Shown here piece after piece: positions 9,001-20,926 of a stretch of 64,000 bases of DNA. This DNA comes from Polynucleobacter sp. Adler-ghost (GTDB lineage Bacteria > Pseudomonadota > Gammaproteobacteria > Burkholderiales > Burkholderiaceae): NCBI RefSeq assembly GCF_018688495.1, contig NZ_CP061320.1:34586-98585 (forward strand), given 5' to 3'. The translations under genes were made by a program, and so were the position numbers. Each line of letters starts with the position of its first letter. Within the stretch, counting starts at the first letter, position 1. Under the pieces are notes generated by a model. It was not told the origin of the DNA. It saw nothing but the letters and a program-made list of their open reading frames with translations, and did not search any database.

Positions 9001-10178
9001 CCTTCATGCGTTTAGAGAAGTTGTTGATTGGCAAAGTTGCCAACGGCGGCCCTAAGAAATTAGCTAAAGGCACCAAGATCGACAAGGAATACCTTGCCGA
9101 TTTAGACAAGTACCATTGGTTTGATGTTCGTCCAGCGGATGATGAAGTTGCTTCACAAGTTGAAGCAATCAAATCTTCTATTGAAGCTAAGCGTAAGCAG
9201 TTTGATGAGGCTTTCGAAGAGAAGCGCACCAAGCTTACCCAGGGCGATGATTTGCAGCCTGGCGTAACCAAGATGGTTAAGGTGTACCTGGCAGTGAAGC
9301 GTCGCTTACAGCCTGGTGACAAGATGGCCGGTCGTCACGGTAACAAAGGTGTAGTTTCTAAAATTGCCCCAGCAGAAGACATGCCATTTATGGCTGACGG
9401 ACGCCCTGTTGACATCGTCTTGAACCCATTAGGAGTTCCTTCCCGTATGAACGTAGGTCAGATCTTGGAAACCCACTTAGGTTGGGCAGCCCAAGGTATT
9501 GGTAAGCGTATTGATGAGATGGTTCGTCAACAGGCTAAACAAGCTGAACTCCGTAAGTTCATGAAGCAGCTTTACAACGAAACCGGTCGTATCGAAGATA
9601 TCGATAACTTCACTGATGAGCAGATTAACGTTTTGGCTGAGAATTTACGCCAAGGCTTGCCATTCGCAACCCCAGTGTTTGACGGTGCAACTGAAGCTGA
9701 AATCGGACGCATGCTCGAGTTGGCCTATCCAGAAGAAGTAGCTACTTCTTTGAAGATGACGCCTTCACGTCAGCAGATGATTTTGTGCGACGGCCGTACT
9801 GGCGATCAGTTTGAGCGTCCAGTTACTGTTGGTGTAATGCATGTCTTGAAGCTCCACCATTTGGTCGACGACAAGATGCACGCACGTTCAACCGGACCTT
9901 ACTCCTTAGTGACGCAACAGCCACTGGGCGGTAAAGCTCAGTTTGGTGGTCAGCGCTTTGGTGAGATGGAAGTTTGGGCCCTCGAAGCATACGGTGCTTC
10001 ATATGTCTTGCAGGAAATGCTGACAGTGAAGTCCGATGACGTCGCAGGCCGTACCAAGGTTTACGAAAACATCGTCAAGGGCGAGCACACAATTGATGCT
10101 GGCATGCCCGAATCCTTCAACGTGTTGGTAAAAGAAATCCGCTCGTTGGGTATTGACATTGACATGGAGCGCAACTGA
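6078..10178 (+). CDS. rpoB: DNA-directed RNA polymerase subunit beta
   Basis: The beta subunit forms one pincer of the RNA polymerase clamp and part of the active site. The start ATG at 6078 is chosen because it gives the betaproteobacterial N-terminus [15 protein letters not shown] and has GGAG 5 bases upstream. An in-frame ATG at 6021 would add 19 unrelated residues. The length is 1366 residues. The rifampicin region [10 protein letters not shown] begins at residue 512, with wild-type Asp520, His530 and Ser535. The C-terminal [13 protein letters not shown] block is intact. rpoC follows after one base. Confidence 0.98.
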   Translation: MNYSFTERKRVRKSFAKRVNNHQVPYLIATQLESYAKFLQAEKPAMSRLTEGLQAAFTSAFPIVSNNGYARMEYVSYQLSQPPFDVKECQQRGYTYHSALRAKVRLIIYDREAPTKVKEVKESEVYMGEIPLMTDNGSFVINGTERVIVSQLHRSPGVFFEHDKGKTHSSGKLLFSARIIPYRGSWLDFEFDPKDILYFRVDRRRKMPVTILLKAIGLNNEQILANFFNFDHFALSANGASMEFVPERLRGQMANFDVLDKNGVVVIQKDKRINAKHIRELEAAKTKNIVVPDDYLVGRVVARNIIDPDSGEILAYANDEITEELLATLRDAGIKQLETIYTNDLDSGAYISQTLRTDETADQMAARIAIYRMMRPGEPPTEDAVEALFQRLFYNEDSYDLSRVGRMKVNSRLGRSEMEGKMVLSDEDILDTIKSLVDLRNGKGEVDDIDHLGNRRVRCVGELAENQFRAGLSRVERAVKERLGQAETENLMPHDLINSKPISSAIREFFGSSQLSQFMDQTNPLSEITHKRRISALGPGGLTRERAGFEVRDVHPTHYGRVCPIETPEGPNIGLINSLALFARLNEHGFLETPYRKVANSKVSDEVMYLSAIEEAKYVIAQANATIDKNGKLADELVSARQAGETMMVSPERIDFIDVAPSQIVSAAASLVPFLEHDDANRALMGANMQRQAVPCLRPDKPLVGTGLERIVAVDSGTVILASRGGIVDYVDANRVVIRVNDDETAAGEVGVDIYNLIKYTRSNQNTNINQRPIVQAGDRVARGDVVADGASTDLGELALGQNMTVAFMPWNGYNFEDSILISEKVVADDRYTSIHIEELSVVARDTKLGSEEITRDISNLAESQLSRLDESGIVYIGAEVEAGDVLVGKVTPKGETTLTPEEKLLRAIFGEKASDVKDTSLRVPSGMIGTVIDVQVFTREGIERDARAQSIIQEELQRYRLDLNDQLRIVEGDAFMRLEKLLIGKVANGGPKKLAKGTKIDKEYLADLDKYHWFDVRPADDEVASQVEAIKSSIEAKRKQFDEAFEEKRTKLTQGDDLQPGVTKMVKVYLAVKRRLQPGDKMAGRHGNKGVVSKIAPAEDMPFMADGRPVDIVLNPLGVPSRMNVGQILETHLGWAAQGIGKRIDEMVRQQAKQAELRKFMKQLYNETGRIEDIDNFTDEQINVLAENLRQGLPFATPVFDGATEAEIGRMLELAYPEEVATSLKMTPSRQQMILCDGRTGDQFERPVTVGVMHVLKLHHLVDDKMHARSTGPYSLVTQQPLGGKAQFGGQRFGEMEVWALEAYGASYVLQEMLTVKSDDVAGRTKVYENIVKGEHTIDAGMPESFNVLVKEIRSLGIDIDMERN

Positions 10179-10179
10179 T

Positions 10180-13100
10180 ATGAAAGCATTGCTCGATTTA
10201 TTTAAGCAAACGCAGGGTGATGAGCAGTTTGATGTCATCAAGATTGGTCTTGCATCCCCTGAGAAAATTCGCTCATGGTCTTTTGGTGAAGTACGCAAAC
10301 CAGAAACCATCAACTACCGGACTTTTAAGCCCGAGCGTGATGGTTTGTTTTGCGCCAAGATTTTTGGACCAACTAAAGACTACGAGTGCTTATGTGGTAA
10401 GTACAAGCGTTTAAAGTTCCGTGGCGTTATCTGCGAGAAGTGTGGCGTTGAAGTTACGCTCGCTAAGGTACGTCGTGAGCGCATGGGCCACATTGAGTTA
10501 GCGGCTCCTGTAGCGCACATTTGGTTCTTGAAGTCATTGCCGTCCCGTTTAGGCATGGTTCTCGATATGACATTGCGTGATATCGAGCGCGTTCTTTACT
10601 TTGAAGCATATGTAATCGTTGATCCTGGCATGACTCCTGAAGGCGCAATGAAGCGCGGTCAGATCATGTCTGAGGACGAGTACATTGCCAAGACTGAAGA
10701 GTATGGTGACGGTGCGTTTACCGCCATCATGGGCGCAGAAGGTATTCGTGATCTCTTGCGTTCGATTGATATCGATCGTGAAGTTGAGACCATTCGTGCT
10801 GATTTAAAAGCCACTGGTAGCGATGCCAAGATCAAGAAATACGCTAAGCGCTTAAAAGTGCTCGAGGCGTTCCAGACTTCAGGTATTAAGCCTGACTGGA
10901 TGATCATGGAAGTATTGCCAGTATTGCCACCAGAATTGCGCCCATTGGTGCCATTGGATGGCGGCCGCTTTGCTACCTCTGATTTGAACGACCTTTATCG
11001 TCGTGTGATTAACCGTAACAACCGTTTAAAGCGTTTGTTAGAGTTGCGCGCACCAGAGATCATTGTTCGTAACGAAAAACGTATGTTGCAAGAAGCGGTT
11101 GACTCATTGCTCGACAACGGTCGTCGCGGTAAGGCTATGACTGGCGCTAACAAGCGTCCTCTCAAGTCTTTGGCTGAGATGATTAAAGGTAAGAGCGGTC
11201 GTTTCCGTCAAAACTTGTTGGGTAAACGTGTTGACTACTCAGGTCGTTCAGTCATCGTGGTTGGCCCAACATTGAAGTTGCATCAGTGCGGTTTACCAAA
11301 ATTAATGGCCTTGGAATTGTTCAAGCCATTTATTTTCAACAAGCTCGAGACTTTGGGAATTGCAACCACGATTAAGGCTGCGAAGAAGGAAGTTGAAAGC
11401 CAGACTCCAATTGTTTGGGACATTCTCGAAGAAGTGATTCGTGAACATCCAATCATGTTGAACCGTGCGCCTACATTGCACCGTCTTGGTATTCAGGCTT
11501 TCGAGCCAATGCTAATTGAAGGTAAGGCAATCCAATTGCACCCATTAGTCTGCGCGGCATTTAACGCTGACTTTGACGGTGACCAAATGGCGGTTCACGT
11601 TCCTTTGTCGCTCGAAGCACAAATGGAAGCACGTACATTGATGTTGGCTTCGAACAACGTATTGTTCCCAGCTAACGGCGAACCATCCATCGTTCCGTCT
11701 CAGGACGTGGTCTTGGGTCTGTACTACGCTACCCGTGACAAGATCAATGGTAAAGGCGAGGGCATGGTCTTCGCTAACATCACTGAAGTCATTCGTGCAT
11801 ACGAAGCTGGCCAGGTTGAATTGGCCTCACGCGTTGCGGTGCGTATTACTGAGCATGAGATCGTGGATAAGAAGGCAGAGGGCGATGCCCGTTTTGCTGA
11901 AAAGACCAAGATCTATCAAACTTCAGTTGGCCGTGCCATCTTGTCAGAAATTTTGCCTAAAGGTATGTCTTTTGAGGAAATCAATAAGCCTCTGAAGAAA
12001 AAAGAAATATCACGTTTGATCAACACTTCATTCCGTAAGTGCGGTCTTCGTGAAACAGTTATTTTTGCTGACCGCCTCTTGCAGTCTGGTTTCCGCTTGG
12101 CGACTAACGCCGGTATCTCGGTTGCGATCGACGATATGCTGATTCCAAGCTCTAAAGAACGCATCATCACAGAAGCTTCTACCAAGGTTAAGGAATATGA
12201 CAAGCAGTTCATGTCGGGTCTCGTAACCAATCAAGAACGTTATAACAACGTCGTTGATATTTGGGGTGCTGCTGGTGACCAAGTTGGTAAGGCGATGATG
12301 GATGAGTTGTCACACGTTGACGTACTCGACCGTAACGGCAAAACGGTGCGTCAAGAATCTTTCAACTCTATCTACATGATGGCGGATTCTGGTGCGCGTG
12401 GATCTGCAGCGCAGATTCGTCAGTTGGCTGGTATGCGTGGTTTGATGGCGAAGCCAGACGGCTCCATTATTGAAACCCCAATTACTGCGAACTTCCGTGA
12501 AGGTTTGAACGTGTTGCAGTACTTCATTTCAACCCACGGCGCACGTAAAGGTTTGGCTGATACTGCCTTAAAGACAGCGAACTCAGGTTACTTGACACGT
12601 CGTTTGTGCGACGTAACTCAAGACCTCGTTGTTATTGAAGATGATTGCGGAGCAACTTCTGGTGTAACAATGAAGGCGCTTGTTGAGGGCGGCGAAATTA
12701 TCGAGGCATTACGTGACCGTATTTTGGGTCGTGTATGTATCGATGACGTCGTTCATCCTGATACACAAGAAGTCATCGTTCCACATGACACCTTACTCGA
12801 CGAAGATCACGTTGATCAAATTGTTGCTTTGGGTATTGACGAAGTTAAAGTTCGGACAGTGTTGTCATGCTTAACTCGCTTTGGCTTGTGCGCGAAGTGC
12901 TACGGACGTGATTTAGGTCGTGGTGGTTTGGTAAACGTTGGTGAGGCGGTTGGTGTTATCGCTGCTCAGTCTATCGGTGAGCCAGGCACTCAGTTGACTA
13001 TGCGTACCTTCCACATTGGTGGCGCAGCTTCACGTGCATTGGTTGCAAGCAATATTGAAGCGAAGTCTAACGGAGCCTTGAAGTTCTCTGGCACGATGCG

Positions 13101-14442
13101 TGTTGTGAAGAACGCCAAGGGCGAGCAGATCGTGATTTCACGTTCTGGCGAAGCAGTCATCATTGACGATAACGGTCGTGAGCGTGAGCGTCATAAAGTG
13201 CCTTACGGCGCAACGCTCTTGTTTAAAGAAGATGCAGCAGTGAAGGCTGGCGCAAGCTTGGCAACATGGGATCCGTTAACACGTCCGATTATTTCTGAGT
13301 ACGCTGGTATTGCTCGCTTTGACAACGTTGAAGAGGGTGTTACTGTAGCTAAGCAGGTTGACGAAGTAACCGGCCTCTCCACTTTGGTGGTGATTGACGG
13401 TAAGCGTCGTAGTGCTGCTAGCAAAGGCGTTCGTCCAATGATCAACTTAGTTGATGCTAAAGGCGGCGAAGTGATGATTGCGGGTACAGATCACCCAGTA
13501 AACATCGGTTTGCAAGTTGGCGCTTTGATCACTGTTAAAGATGGTCAAAAAGTTGAAGTTGGTGAAGTATTGGCACGTATTCCAATCGAATCACAGAAGA
13601 CTCGCGACATTACCGGTGGTTTGCCACGCGTTGCTGAATTATTCGAAGCGCGCTCACCAAAAGATGCCGCTGTATTGGCTAAAGTCACTGGAACTGTTTC
13701 CTTCGGTAAAGAAACCAAAGGTAAGCAACGTTTAGTGATTACCGATATGGATGGCGAGGCTAATGAATTCTTGATTCCTAAAGAGAAGCAAGTTCTCGTT
13801 CATGACGGTCAAGTTGTGAACAAGGGCGAGATGATTGTGGAGGGCCCTGCCGATCCACACGATATCTTGACGCTCAGAGGTATTGAAGAGTTGGCAATCT
13901 ACATCGTTGATGAAGTGCAAGACGTTTACCGTTTGCAAGGCGTGAAGATTAATGACAAGCACATTGAAGTGATCGTGCGTCAAATGTTGCGTCGTGTGCA
14001 AATCACTGATGGTGGCGATACTGCCTACATCACTGGTGAGCAAGTTGAGCGCTCTAAGCTGTATGACGCAAACGATGCTGTGATTGCGCAAGGTAAGCGT
14101 CCAGCTCAGTTCGAGAATGTGTTGCTCGGTATTACTAAAGCATCCTTGTCGACAGACAGCTTCATTTCAGCGGCTTCTTTCCAAGAAACCACCCGTGTAT
14201 TGACCGAAGCCGCGATTATGGGCAAGACCGATACACTCCGTGGCCTCAAGGAAAACGTCATTATTGGTCGCCTGATCCCTGCTGGTACCGGCTTGTCTTA
14301 CCGCCGTGCACGCAAGGTCAGAGAGCAATTCGAGCGTGATCGCGCTCAAATGATTGCCGCTGAAGAGGAAGCAATGGCTGATATGCCTGTAGAAATAGAG
14401 GCTGAAGTGATTGCTCCTGCTGGGGAGGCTGATCCGAGCTAA
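10180..14442 (+). CDS. rpoC: DNA-directed RNA polymerase subunit beta'
   Basis: The beta' subunit carries the catalytic magnesium site of RNA polymerase. The ATG at 10180, one base after the rpoB stop, gives [10 protein letters not shown], the family N-terminus. The length is 1420 residues. The first zinc site has Cys70, Cys72, Cys85 and Cys88. The catalytic NADFDGD motif is at 462-468. The second zinc site includes DDCGATSG and [11 protein letters not shown]. The trigger-loop region has [14 protein letters not shown] perfect terminator follows 10 bases after the stop, ending the operon. Confidence 0.98.
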   Translation: MKALLDLFKQTQGDEQFDVIKIGLASPEKIRSWSFGEVRKPETINYRTFKPERDGLFCAKIFGPTKDYECLCGKYKRLKFRGVICEKCGVEVTLAKVRRERMGHIELAAPVAHIWFLKSLPSRLGMVLDMTLRDIERVLYFEAYVIVDPGMTPEGAMKRGQIMSEDEYIAKTEEYGDGAFTAIMGAEGIRDLLRSIDIDREVETIRADLKATGSDAKIKKYAKRLKVLEAFQTSGIKPDWMIMEVLPVLPPELRPLVPLDGGRFATSDLNDLYRRVINRNNRLKRLLELRAPEIIVRNEKRMLQEAVDSLLDNGRRGKAMTGANKRPLKSLAEMIKGKSGRFRQNLLGKRVDYSGRSVIVVGPTLKLHQCGLPKLMALELFKPFIFNKLETLGIATTIKAAKKEVESQTPIVWDILEEVIREHPIMLNRAPTLHRLGIQAFEPMLIEGKAIQLHPLVCAAFNADFDGDQMAVHVPLSLEAQMEARTLMLASNNVLFPANGEPSIVPSQDVVLGLYYATRDKINGKGEGMVFANITEVIRAYEAGQVELASRVAVRITEHEIVDKKAEGDARFAEKTKIYQTSVGRAILSEILPKGMSFEEINKPLKKKEISRLINTSFRKCGLRETVIFADRLLQSGFRLATNAGISVAIDDMLIPSSKERIITEASTKVKEYDKQFMSGLVTNQERYNNVVDIWGAAGDQVGKAMMDELSHVDVLDRNGKTVRQESFNSIYMMADSGARGSAAQIRQLAGMRGLMAKPDGSIIETPITANFREGLNVLQYFISTHGARKGLADTALKTANSGYLTRRLCDVTQDLVVIEDDCGATSGVTMKALVEGGEIIEALRDRILGRVCIDDVVHPDTQEVIVPHDTLLDEDHVDQIVALGIDEVKVRTVLSCLTRFGLCAKCYGRDLGRGGLVNVGEAVGVIAAQSIGEPGTQLTMRTFHIGGAASRALVASNIEAKSNGALKFSGTMRVVKNAKGEQIVISRSGEAVIIDDNGRERERHKVPYGATLLFKEDAAVKAGASLATWDPLTRPIISEYAGIARFDNVEEGVTVAKQVDEVTGLSTLVVIDGKRRSAASKGVRPMINLVDAKGGEVMIAGTDHPVNIGLQVGALITVKDGQKVEVGEVLARIPIESQKTRDITGGLPRVAELFEARSPKDAAVLAKVTGTVSFGKETKGKQRLVITDMDGEANEFLIPKEKQVLVHDGQVVNKGEMIVEGPADPHDILTLRGIEELAIYIVDEVQDVYRLQGVKINDKHIEVIVRQMLRRVQITDGGDTAYITGEQVERSKLYDANDAVIAQGKRPAQFENVLLGITKASLSTDSFISAASFQETTRVLTEAAIMGKTDTLRGLKENVIIGRLIPAGTGLSYRRARKVREQFERDRAQMIAAEEEAMADMPVEIEAEVIAPAGEADPS

Positions 14443-14452
14443 TTTGGTAATT

Positions 14453-14476
14453 CTGGCCAGAAATGGCCAGTTTTTT
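14453..14476 (+). terminator. Rho-independent terminator after rpoC
   Basis: The perfect 7-bp stem CTGGCCA/TGGCCAG (14453-14459 with 14464-14470) has a GAAA tetraloop and six T residues. It closes the rplKAJL-rpoBC transcript. The promoter of the next operon starts 10 bases later. Confidence 0.95.
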
Positions 14477-14486
14477 CCCCATTTGG

Positions 14487-14515
14487 TTGACGGAAAAGGC
14501 TGGCCAAGCTAGAAT
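14487..14515 (+). promoter_or_regulatory. Promoter of the str operon (rpsL)
   Basis: TTGACG (14487-14492) and TAGAAT (14510-14515) are separated by exactly 17 bases and match the sigma-70 consensus 5/6 and 5/6. The position between the rpoC terminator and rpsL fits. The predicted 5' leader is about 100 bases. Confidence 0.85.
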
Positions 14516-14619
14516 GCTGAGTTCTACTGATTCAGAAGAGGGTCTTTTTGGCCTAGAATTTATCTAAGTCATTGATTTTCTTGAAGAAAGCAACAAAGAA
14601 GTACTAACCGAGCTATTTT

Positions 14620-15000
14620 ATGCCAACAATTAATCAATTATTACGTAAGCCAAGAACGCGGCTGACCGTTAAAAGCAAGAGCCCTGCGCTGCAAAACAGC
14701 CCGCAGCGCCGTGGTGTATGTACACGTGTGTACACAACCACTCCTAAGAAGCCTAACTCTGCGCTACGTAAGGTAGCTAAAGTTCGCCTAACCAATGGTT
14801 TTGAAGTCATTTCATACATTGGTGGTGAAGGTCATAACCTCCAGGAACACTCAGTCGTGTTGATCCGCGGTGGTCGTGTTAAGGATTTGCCAGGTGTTCG
14901 TTACCACATCGTTCGTGGCTCACTTGACTTGCAAGGTGTAAAAGACCGTAAGCAATCACGTTCCAAGTACGGTGCTAAGCGCGCTAAGAAAGCTGCTTAA
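14620..15000 (+). CDS. rpsL: 30S ribosomal protein S12
   Basis: S12 sits at the decoding centre and affects translational accuracy. The 126-residue protein has the classic [17 protein letters not shown] block, with the streptomycin-relevant lysines (43 and 44 here, counting Met) intact, and [11 protein letters not shown] later. It is the first gene of the str operon. No strong Shine-Dalgarno is seen before the ATG. Confidence 0.98.
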   Translation: MPTINQLLRKPRTRLTVKSKSPALQNSPQRRGVCTRVYTTTPKKPNSALRKVAKVRLTNGFEVISYIGGEGHNLQEHSVVLIRGGRVKDLPGVRYHIVRGSLDLQGVKDRKQSRSKYGAKRAKKAA

Positions 15001-15160
15001 TAGCAAAAAAGTATTTGTAGTAAGTCTTCGTTTGTCAGACTTTAAAGACAAGTAAGTGGCCGTTCCGTCTAGAGACTAATTTATTTCAGTTGCTAGATAG
15101 TAGGACGGCCGGAGTGGGTGATCCATATGGGCCACCCCTAACTGAACTGAAGGAGTAGTT
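15001..15160 (+). promoter_or_regulatory. S12-S7 intercistronic region with imperfect long stem
   Basis: The 160-base spacer can fold into an imperfect stem. GGCCGT (15058-15063) pairs with ACGGCC (15105-15110), and inside it TCTAG (15068-15072) pairs with CTAGA (15093-15097). In E. coli the rpsL-rpsG spacer is the S7 binding site that represses rpsG translation. This role is inferred from position and folding potential. The rpsG ribosome-binding site AAGGAG follows 40 bases later. Confidence 0.4.
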
Positions 15161-15631
15161 ATGCCACGTCGTCGTGAAGTTCCCAAACGGGAAATCTTGC
15201 CTGATCCAAAATTCGGCAATGTAGAAGTAGCAAAATTCATGAACGTCCTGATGTTGGACGGCAAGAAATCGGTTGCAGAGCGTATCGTTTACGGTGCCTT
15301 TGATCACATCGAGAAAAAAGCAAACAAAGAACCACTCGAAGTTTTCTCAACAGCTATGGGCAACGTTAAGCCAATGGTTGAGGTGAAAAGTCGTCGTGTT
15401 GGTGGCGCTAACTACCAGGTTCCTGTTGAAGTTCGCCCATCACGCCGTTCAGCTTTGGCAATGCGCTGGGTGCGCGAAGCCGCTAAAAAGCGCGGTGAAA
15501 AATCCATGGCTCAACGTTTGGCCAACGAATTATTAGAAGCTGCAGAAGGTCGCGGCGGAGCAATGAAGAAGCGTGAAGAAGTTCACCGTATGGCAGAAGC
15601 TAACAAAGCTTTCTCACATTTCCGCTTCTAA
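15161..15631 (+). CDS. rpsG: 30S ribosomal protein S7
   Basis: S7 starts assembly of the 30S head and contacts E-site tRNA. The 156-residue protein begins [18 protein letters not shown] and contains [21 protein letters not shown], both typical. A strong AAGGAG lies 7 bases before the ATG. The gene lies between rpsL and fusA in the standard str order. Confidence 0.98.
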   Translation: MPRRREVPKREILPDPKFGNVEVAKFMNVLMLDGKKSVAERIVYGAFDHIEKKANKEPLEVFSTAMGNVKPMVEVKSRRVGGANYQVPVEVRPSRRSALAMRWVREAAKKRGEKSMAQRLANELLEAAEGRGGAMKKREEVHRMAEANKAFSHFRF

Positions 15632-15658
15632 TCGCACAGCAAAGAAAAGGTACCAACA

Positions 15659-17761
15659 GTGGCACGTAAAACCCCTATCGACAGATACCGCAATATCGGT
15701 ATCTCTGCGCATATTGACGCAGGTAAGACAACAACAACAGAACGCGTTTTGTTCTACACCGGTGTTAATCACAAGATCGGTGAAGTACATGATGGCGCTG
15801 CAACTATGGACTGGATGGAGCAAGAGCAAGAGCGTGGTATCACGATTACTTCTGCTGCTACTACAACGTTCTGGAAGGGCATGGCTGGTAATTTTCCAGA
15901 GCACCGCATCAATATTATTGATACCCCAGGACACGTAGACTTCACGATTGAAGTTGAGCGTTCAATGCGCGTTTTGGATGGCGCGTGCATGGTTTACTGT
16001 GCGGTAGGTGGTGTACAGCCACAATCTGAAACTGTTTGGCGTCAAGCTAATAAGTATCAAGTTCCACGTTTGGCATTCGTTAACAAGATGGACCGCACGG
16101 GCGCGAATTTCTTCAAGGTCTATGACCAGATGAAATTGCGTCTTAAAGCAAATCCTATCTTGATCCAAATTCCTATCGGCGCTGAAGAAAACTTCAAAGG
16201 TGTTGTGGACTTGGTAAAGATGAAGGCTATCTATTGGGATGAGGAATCACAAGGTACTAAATTTACCTACGAAGAAATTCCTGCTGAGTTACAAGCCTCC
16301 GCTGAAGAGTGGCGCGAGAAGTTGCTTGAAGCTGCTGCTGAAAGCTCAGAAGAGCTGATGGAAAAATACCTTGGTGGCGAAGCGTTGACCGAGGAAGAAA
16401 TTAAAACAGCATTGCGTCAACGCACTATTGCTAATGAAATCATTCCGATGATGTGTGGAACAGCTTTCAAAAATAAAGGTGTTCAGGCGATGTTGGACGC
16501 AGTGGTTGAATTGCTGCCGTCACCATTAGATGTTCCTCCAGTTCCTTGTGAATTGGAAGACGGTACACCTACAACACGCAGAGCTGCTGATGATGAGAAA
16601 TTCTCGGCATTGGCATTTAAGATCATGACTGACCCATTTGTTGGCCAGCTGATCTTCTTCCGCGTTTACTCAGGTGTAATGAAATCTGGCGACACAATCT
16701 ACAACCCTATCAAGGGTAAGAAAGAACGTGTTGGTCGTTTGTTGCAGATGCATGCAAACGAGCGTGAAGAAATTAAAGAAGTATTTGCTGGCGATATCGC
16801 AGCTGCAGTTGGTTTAAAAGACGCAACAACAGGCGAAACATTGTGTGATCCAGATAGTATCGTTATTTTGGAGCGCATGGTATTCCCAGAGCCAGTGATC
16901 TCTCAGGCAGTTGAGCCAAAGACAAAGGCTGACCAAGAAAAAATGGGTCTAGCCTTAAATCGTTTGGCACAAGAAGATCCTTCTTTCCGTGTCAAGACCG
17001 ACGAAGAGTCAGGCCAAACTATTATTTCCGGCATGGGCGAGCTCCACTTGGAAATTTTGGTTGACCGTATGAAGCGTGAGTTCGGTGTTGAGGCAACTGT
17101 TGGCAAGCCACAAGTTGCGTACCGCGAAACAATTCGTAAGGTTTGCGAAGAAATCGAAGGTAAATTCGTTAAGCAGTCTGGTGGTCGCGGTCAATACGGT
17201 CACGTGGTATTGAAGTTAGAGCCACAAGCCCCGGGTAAAGGTTTTGAATTCGTTGATGCTATTAAGGGCGGTGTAGTTCCACGTGAATACATTCCTGCAG
17301 TTGAAAAAGGCATCATCGAAACATTGAACTCCGGTATTTTGGCTGGTTACCCAGTTGTAGATATCAAAGCAACATTGTTCTTCGGTTCATACCATGACGT
17401 TGACTCCAACGAAAACGCATTTAAGATGGCGGGCTCAATGGCATTCAAAGACGGTATGCGCAAAGCATCACCAGTATTGCTTGAACCAATGATGGCTGTT
17501 GAAGTTGAAACACCAGAAGATTTCATGGGTAACGTAATGGGTGACCTCTCATCACGTCGCGGTATTTTGCAAGGTATGGATGACATTCCAGGGGGCGGAA
17601 AGATCGTTCGCGCTGAAGTGCCATTGGCAGAGATGTTTGGTTACTCAACTGGCTTGCGCTCGTTGACCCAAGGTCGCGCTACCTACACCATGGAATTTAA
17701 GCATTATTCCGAAGCACCTAAGAACGTTGCTGAAGCAGTGATGGCTGCTAAAGCGAAGTAA
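15659..17761 (+). CDS. fusA: Elongation factor G
   Basis: EF-G drives translocation and, with RRF, ribosome recycling using GTP. The 700-residue protein starts at GTG. G1 AHIDAGKT (17-24), G3 DTPGH (88-92) and G4 NKMD (142-145) are intact, and domains II-V follow at normal length. This is the standard fusA type in the str operon. tuf copy 2 follows after 50 bases. Confidence 0.98.
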   Translation: MARKTPIDRYRNIGISAHIDAGKTTTTERVLFYTGVNHKIGEVHDGAATMDWMEQEQERGITITSAATTTFWKGMAGNFPEHRINIIDTPGHVDFTIEVERSMRVLDGACMVYCAVGGVQPQSETVWRQANKYQVPRLAFVNKMDRTGANFFKVYDQMKLRLKANPILIQIPIGAEENFKGVVDLVKMKAIYWDEESQGTKFTYEEIPAELQASAEEWREKLLEAAAESSEELMEKYLGGEALTEEEIKTALRQRTIANEIIPMMCGTAFKNKGVQAMLDAVVELLPSPLDVPPVPCELEDGTPTTRRAADDEKFSALAFKIMTDPFVGQLIFFRVYSGVMKSGDTIYNPIKGKKERVGRLLQMHANEREEIKEVFAGDIAAAVGLKDATTGETLCDPDSIVILERMVFPEPVISQAVEPKTKADQEKMGLALNRLAQEDPSFRVKTDEESGQTIISGMGELHLEILVDRMKREFGVEATVGKPQVAYRETIRKVCEEIEGKFVKQSGGRGQYGHVVLKLEPQAPGKGFEFVDAIKGGVVPREYIPAVEKGIIETLNSGILAGYPVVDIKATLFFGSYHDVDSNENAFKMAGSMAFKDGMRKASPVLLEPMMAVEVETPEDFMGNVMGDLSSRRGILQGMDDIPGGGKIVRAEVPLAEMFGYSTGLRSLTQGRATYTMEFKHYSEAPKNVAEAVMAAKAK

Positions 17762-17799
17762 TTTATCCACATTATTTTGAATATTGACTAGCTAAGAAA

Positions 17800-19010
17800 G
17801 CAGACAAAAAAATGGCAAAAGAAAAGTTTGAGCGGACAAAACCGCACGTAAACGTTGGCACCATTGGTCACGTTGACCACGGTAAAACCACATTGACAGC
17901 AGCGATCGCAACTGTGCTTTCTAAGGCATTCGGTGGCGAAGCAAAAGCATACGATCAGATCGATGCTGCTCCAGAAGAAAAAGCACGCGGTATTACGATT
18001 AATACAGCACACGTTGAGTACGAGACTGCTAATCGTCACTACGCACACGTGGATTGCCCAGGACATGCTGACTACGTTAAGAACATGATTACTGGTGCTG
18101 CTCAGATGGACGGCGCTATTTTGGTTTGCTCTGCAGCTGACGGCCCAATGCCACAAACTCGTGAGCACATCCTCTTGGCACGCCAAGTGGGTGTTCCCTA
18201 CATCATCGTATTTTTGAACAAGTGCGATATGGTGGATGACGCTGAATTGTTAGAGTTAGTTGAAATGGAAGTTCGTGAGCTTTTATCTAAGTACGACTTC
18301 CCAGGTGATGACACACCAATCGTTCAAGGTTCTGCTAAGTTAGCACTTGAAGGCGACGAAGGCCCATTGGGTAAAGAAGCCATCATGAAATTGGCTGAAG
18401 CATTAGATACCTACATCCCAACTCCAGAGCGTGCTGTTGACGGTGCGTTCTTGATGCCAGTAGAGGACGTGTTCTCTATCTCCGGTCGCGGTACTGTTGT
18501 TACAGGTCGTATCGAGCGCGGTATCGTGAAGGTTGGTGAAGAGATTGAAATTATCGGCATCAAGCCAACACTCAAGACAACTTGTACTGGTGTTGAAATG
18601 TTCCGCAAATTGCTCGACCAAGGTCAAGCAGGCGATAACGTGGGTATCTTGTTACGCGGTACAAAACGTGAAGAAGTTGAGCGCGGCCAAGTATTGGCTA
18701 AGCCAGGTTCAATCACCCCACATACTCACTTTACAGCCGAGGTTTATATCTTGGGTAAAGACGAAGGTGGCCGTCATACACCATTCTTTAACAACTATCG
18801 TCCCCAGTTTTACTTCCGTACTACGGACGTAACGGGTTCAATCGAGTTGCCAAAAGACAAAGAAATGGTGATGCCTGGTGATAACGTCACGATTACCGTC
18901 AAACTCATCGCACCAATCGCGATGGAAGAAGGTTTACGTTTTGCGATCCGTGAAGGTGGCCGTACTGTTGGCGCCGGCGTGGTTGCGAAGATTTTGGCTT
19001 AATAGATTTA
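17800..19010 (+). repeat. tuf direct repeat, copy 2
   Basis: This is the second copy of the 1211-base repeat at 1007-2217. Identity ends sharply 12 bases before the start codon and 8 bases after the stop. That pattern fits gene conversion between the two tuf genes. Confidence 0.9.
17812..19002 (+). CDS. tuf: Elongation factor Tu (copy 2)
   Basis: This copy in the str operon encodes a protein identical to the EF-Tu at 1019. The same 396 residues carry [13 protein letters not shown] and NKCD. Having two tuf genes, one with tRNAs and one after fusA, is normal in proteobacteria and supplies the very high EF-Tu demand. The 12 bases before the ATG are also identical, so both have the same weak ribosome-binding context. 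Confidence 0.98.
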   Translation: MAKEKFERTKPHVNVGTIGHVDHGKTTLTAAIATVLSKAFGGEAKAYDQIDAAPEEKARGITINTAHVEYETANRHYAHVDCPGHADYVKNMITGAAQMDGAILVCSAADGPMPQTREHILLARQVGVPYIIVFLNKCDMVDDAELLELVEMEVRELLSKYDFPGDDTPIVQGSAKLALEGDEGPLGKEAIMKLAEALDTYIPTPERAVDGAFLMPVEDVFSISGRGTVVTGRIERGIVKVGEEIEIIGIKPTLKTTCTGVEMFRKLLDQGQAGDNVGILLRGTKREEVERGQVLAKPGSITPHTHFTAEVYILGKDEGGRHTPFFNNYRPQFYFRTTDVTGSIELPKDKEMVMPGDNVTITVKLIAPIAMEEGLRFAIREGGRTVGAGVVAKILA

Positions 19011-19049
19011 GGTATTAATAAGTAATCAATATTTAGCGGTTTGCTAACC

Positions 19050-19076
19050 GGTGACATCAGTGCTGCTGATGTCACC
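19050..19076 (+). other. Perfect 11-bp hairpin between tuf and rpsJ
   Basis: GGTGACATCAG (19050-19060) pairs perfectly with CTGATGTCACC (19066-19076) around the loop TGCTG. It is GC-balanced and stable but has no T-run, so a simple terminator is unlikely. It may be an RNA-processing site or a partial attenuator separating the str and S10 genes. Confidence 0.5.
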
Positions 19077-19128
19077 GAGCTCTTTAGAAATATAACGTGG
19101 CAGCACCACAACGCTCTTTGGAATTAAT

Positions 19129-19440
19129 ATGCAAAACCAAAAAATTCGTATTCGTCTTAAAGCATTTGATTACCGTTTGATCGACCAGTCCGCAGCTGAA
19201 ATCGTTGATACAGCTAAGCGCACTGGGGCAGTTGTTAAGGGTCCAGTACCTTTGCCAACACGTATCGAGCGCTTTGATATTCTGCGTTCACCACACGTAA
19301 ACAAGACATCACGTGACCAGTTAGAGATTCGTACCCATCTGCGTTTGATGGATATTGTTGATCCTACAGAGAAAACAGTGGATGCTTTGATGAAATTAGA
19401 CCTCCCTGCAGGTGTGGACGTCGAAATTAAGTTGCAGTAA
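19129..19440 (+). CDS. rpsJ: 30S ribosomal protein S10 (NusE)
   Basis: S10 is part of the 30S head and, with NusB, takes part in transcription antitermination by binding NusG. The 103-residue protein begins [18 protein letters not shown] and contains [20 protein letters not shown], the family signature. It opens the S10 gene set, about 120 bases after tuf. Confidence 0.98.
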   Translation: MQNQKIRIRLKAFDYRLIDQSAAEIVDTAKRTGAVVKGPVPLPTRIERFDILRSPHVNKTSRDQLEIRTHLRLMDIVDPTEKTVDALMKLDLPAGVDVEIKLQ

Positions 19441-19637
19441 TTCAGTATTTCCAGTCTTAGCGCTTGCCAAGACTGACCTTTCGGGATAGAATCTAAGGCT
19501 TCGCTCAATTATTTGGGCGAATTCTGAAGTTCTATCAGCATTAAAAACGTTGTAACTTATTGATTTAGAAGTACTTTTACTTGTAAATCACTTAAATTAA
19601 TTTTGCCGACCAATCGAAGTCGGCGTGGAGCATGAAT
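19441..19637 (+). promoter_or_regulatory. rpsJ-rplC spacer with hairpins
   Basis: The spacer of about 200 bases includes an AGTCTT/AAGACT stem shortly after rpsJ. A 6-bp stem GCCGAC/GTCGGC (19605-19610 with 19619-19624) ends one base before the GGAG-type ribosome-binding site of rplC. The second stem could affect access to that site. This location differs from the E. coli S10 leader, which lies before rpsJ. No promoter was firmly identified. Confidence 0.35.
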
Positions 19638-20294
19638 ATGAGCTTAGGCTTAATCGGTCGCAAGATCGGCATGACCCGTCTATTTACGGACGAAGGGGAA
19701 GCAATTCCTGTCACCGTAATTGACGTGAGCGACAACAGAATCGCTCAAATCAAGACCCAGGCAACTGATGGCTATGATGCTATCCAGTTGGCACATGGCA
19801 CACGTAGAGCTACTCGCGTTACCAAAGCAATGGCTGGTCACTTCGCTAAAGCGGGTGTGATGGCTGGTAACGGTCTCAACGAATTCCAATTAGATACAGC
19901 AAAAATCGCAGAAATGACTCCAGGCCAAGTAATTCCTGCTGACACTGCATTTGCTGCTGGCCAAAAAGTGGACGTACAAGGTGTAACGATTGGTAAAGGC
20001 TACGCCGGTACTATCAAACGCCATCACTTCGCTTCAGGTCGCGCGTCACACGGTAACTCACGTTCACATAACGTGCCAGGTTCCATCGGTATGGCGCAAG
20101 ATCCAGGTCGTGTTTTCCCAGGTAAGCGCATGACTGGCCACCTTGGTGATGAAACACGCACTGTACAAAATTTAGTCATCGCACGCATTGATGCAGAACG
20201 TAATCTCATCATGGTTAAAGGCGCTATTCCAGGCGCCCCAGGCGGTAAAGTAATTGTTACTCCAGCGGTGAAAACACCGTTGAAGAAGAAATAA
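19638..20294 (+). CDS. rplC: 50S ribosomal protein L3
   Basis: L3 helps start 50S assembly and reaches toward the peptidyl transferase centre. Two in-frame ATGs lie 6 bases apart. The second (19638) is chosen because GTGGAG at 19625-19630 is then 7 bases upstream, against 1 base for the first, and because [16 protein letters not shown] fits the family. The length is 218 residues. The central loop [16 protein letters not shown] and FPGKRMTGH are typical. Confidence 0.97.
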   Translation: MSLGLIGRKIGMTRLFTDEGEAIPVTVIDVSDNRIAQIKTQATDGYDAIQLAHGTRRATRVTKAMAGHFAKAGVMAGNGLNEFQLDTAKIAEMTPGQVIPADTAFAAGQKVDVQGVTIGKGYAGTIKRHHFASGRASHGNSRSHNVPGSIGMAQDPGRVFPGKRMTGHLGDETRTVQNLVIARIDAERNLIMVKGAIPGAPGGKVIVTPAVKTPLKKK

Positions 20295-20305
20295 GGAGAG
20301 CGAAT

Positions 20306-20926
20306 ATGGAACTTAAGCTTCTCCAAGATAACGGAACTTTGGGCGCAGGCGTTCAAGCCTCACCAGAAGTATTCGAGCGCGAATATAACGAAGCATTGGT
20401 ACACCAAGTAGTTGTGGCTTACCAAGCAAATGCACGTAGCGGTAACCGTGCACAAAAAGACCGTGAGCAAGTTAAGCACACAACCAAAAAACCTTGGCGT
20501 CAAAAAGGTACTGGTCGTGCACGTGCTGGTATGAGCTCTTCCCCGCTGTGGCGTGGAGGTGGTCGTATATTCCCGAATTCACCTGAAGAAAATTTCAGCC
20601 AAAAAGTAAACAAGAAAATGTACCGCGCAGGTATGAGATCAATTTTGTCTCAGTTGGCTCGCGAAGGTCGTTTGAATGTTGTTGACCAATTTAATCTTGA
20701 TGCTCCAAAGACTAAAGTTTTAGCTGACAAAGTTAAAGCAATGGGCTTGGATTCAGTCTTGATCATCGTTGATCAGGTTAGCGAGAATTTGTACTTGGCA
20801 TCACGCAACTTGCATAAGGTTGCTGTATGTGAGCCGCAGCATGCTGATCCATTAGCTTTAGTTCAATACAAAAAAGTATTGGTAAGCAAAGCAGCGATCG
20901 CAAAAATTGAGGAGTTGCTGAAATGA
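20306..20926 (+). CDS. rplD: 50S ribosomal protein L4
   Basis: L4 lines the exit tunnel with its extended loop and in E. coli represses the S10 operon. The 206-residue protein shows the loop sequence [14 protein letters not shown] (about 59-72) and the [12 protein letters not shown] block. GGAGAG precedes the ATG. The stop overlaps the rplW start by 4 bases (ATGA), which suggests coupled translation. Confidence 0.98.
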   Translation: MELKLLQDNGTLGAGVQASPEVFEREYNEALVHQVVVAYQANARSGNRAQKDREQVKHTTKKPWRQKGTGRARAGMSSSPLWRGGGRIFPNSPEENFSQKVNKKMYRAGMRSILSQLAREGRLNVVDQFNLDAPKTKVLADKVKAMGLDSVLIIVDQVSENLYLASRNLHKVAVCEPQHADPLALVQYKKVLVSKAAIAKIEELLK

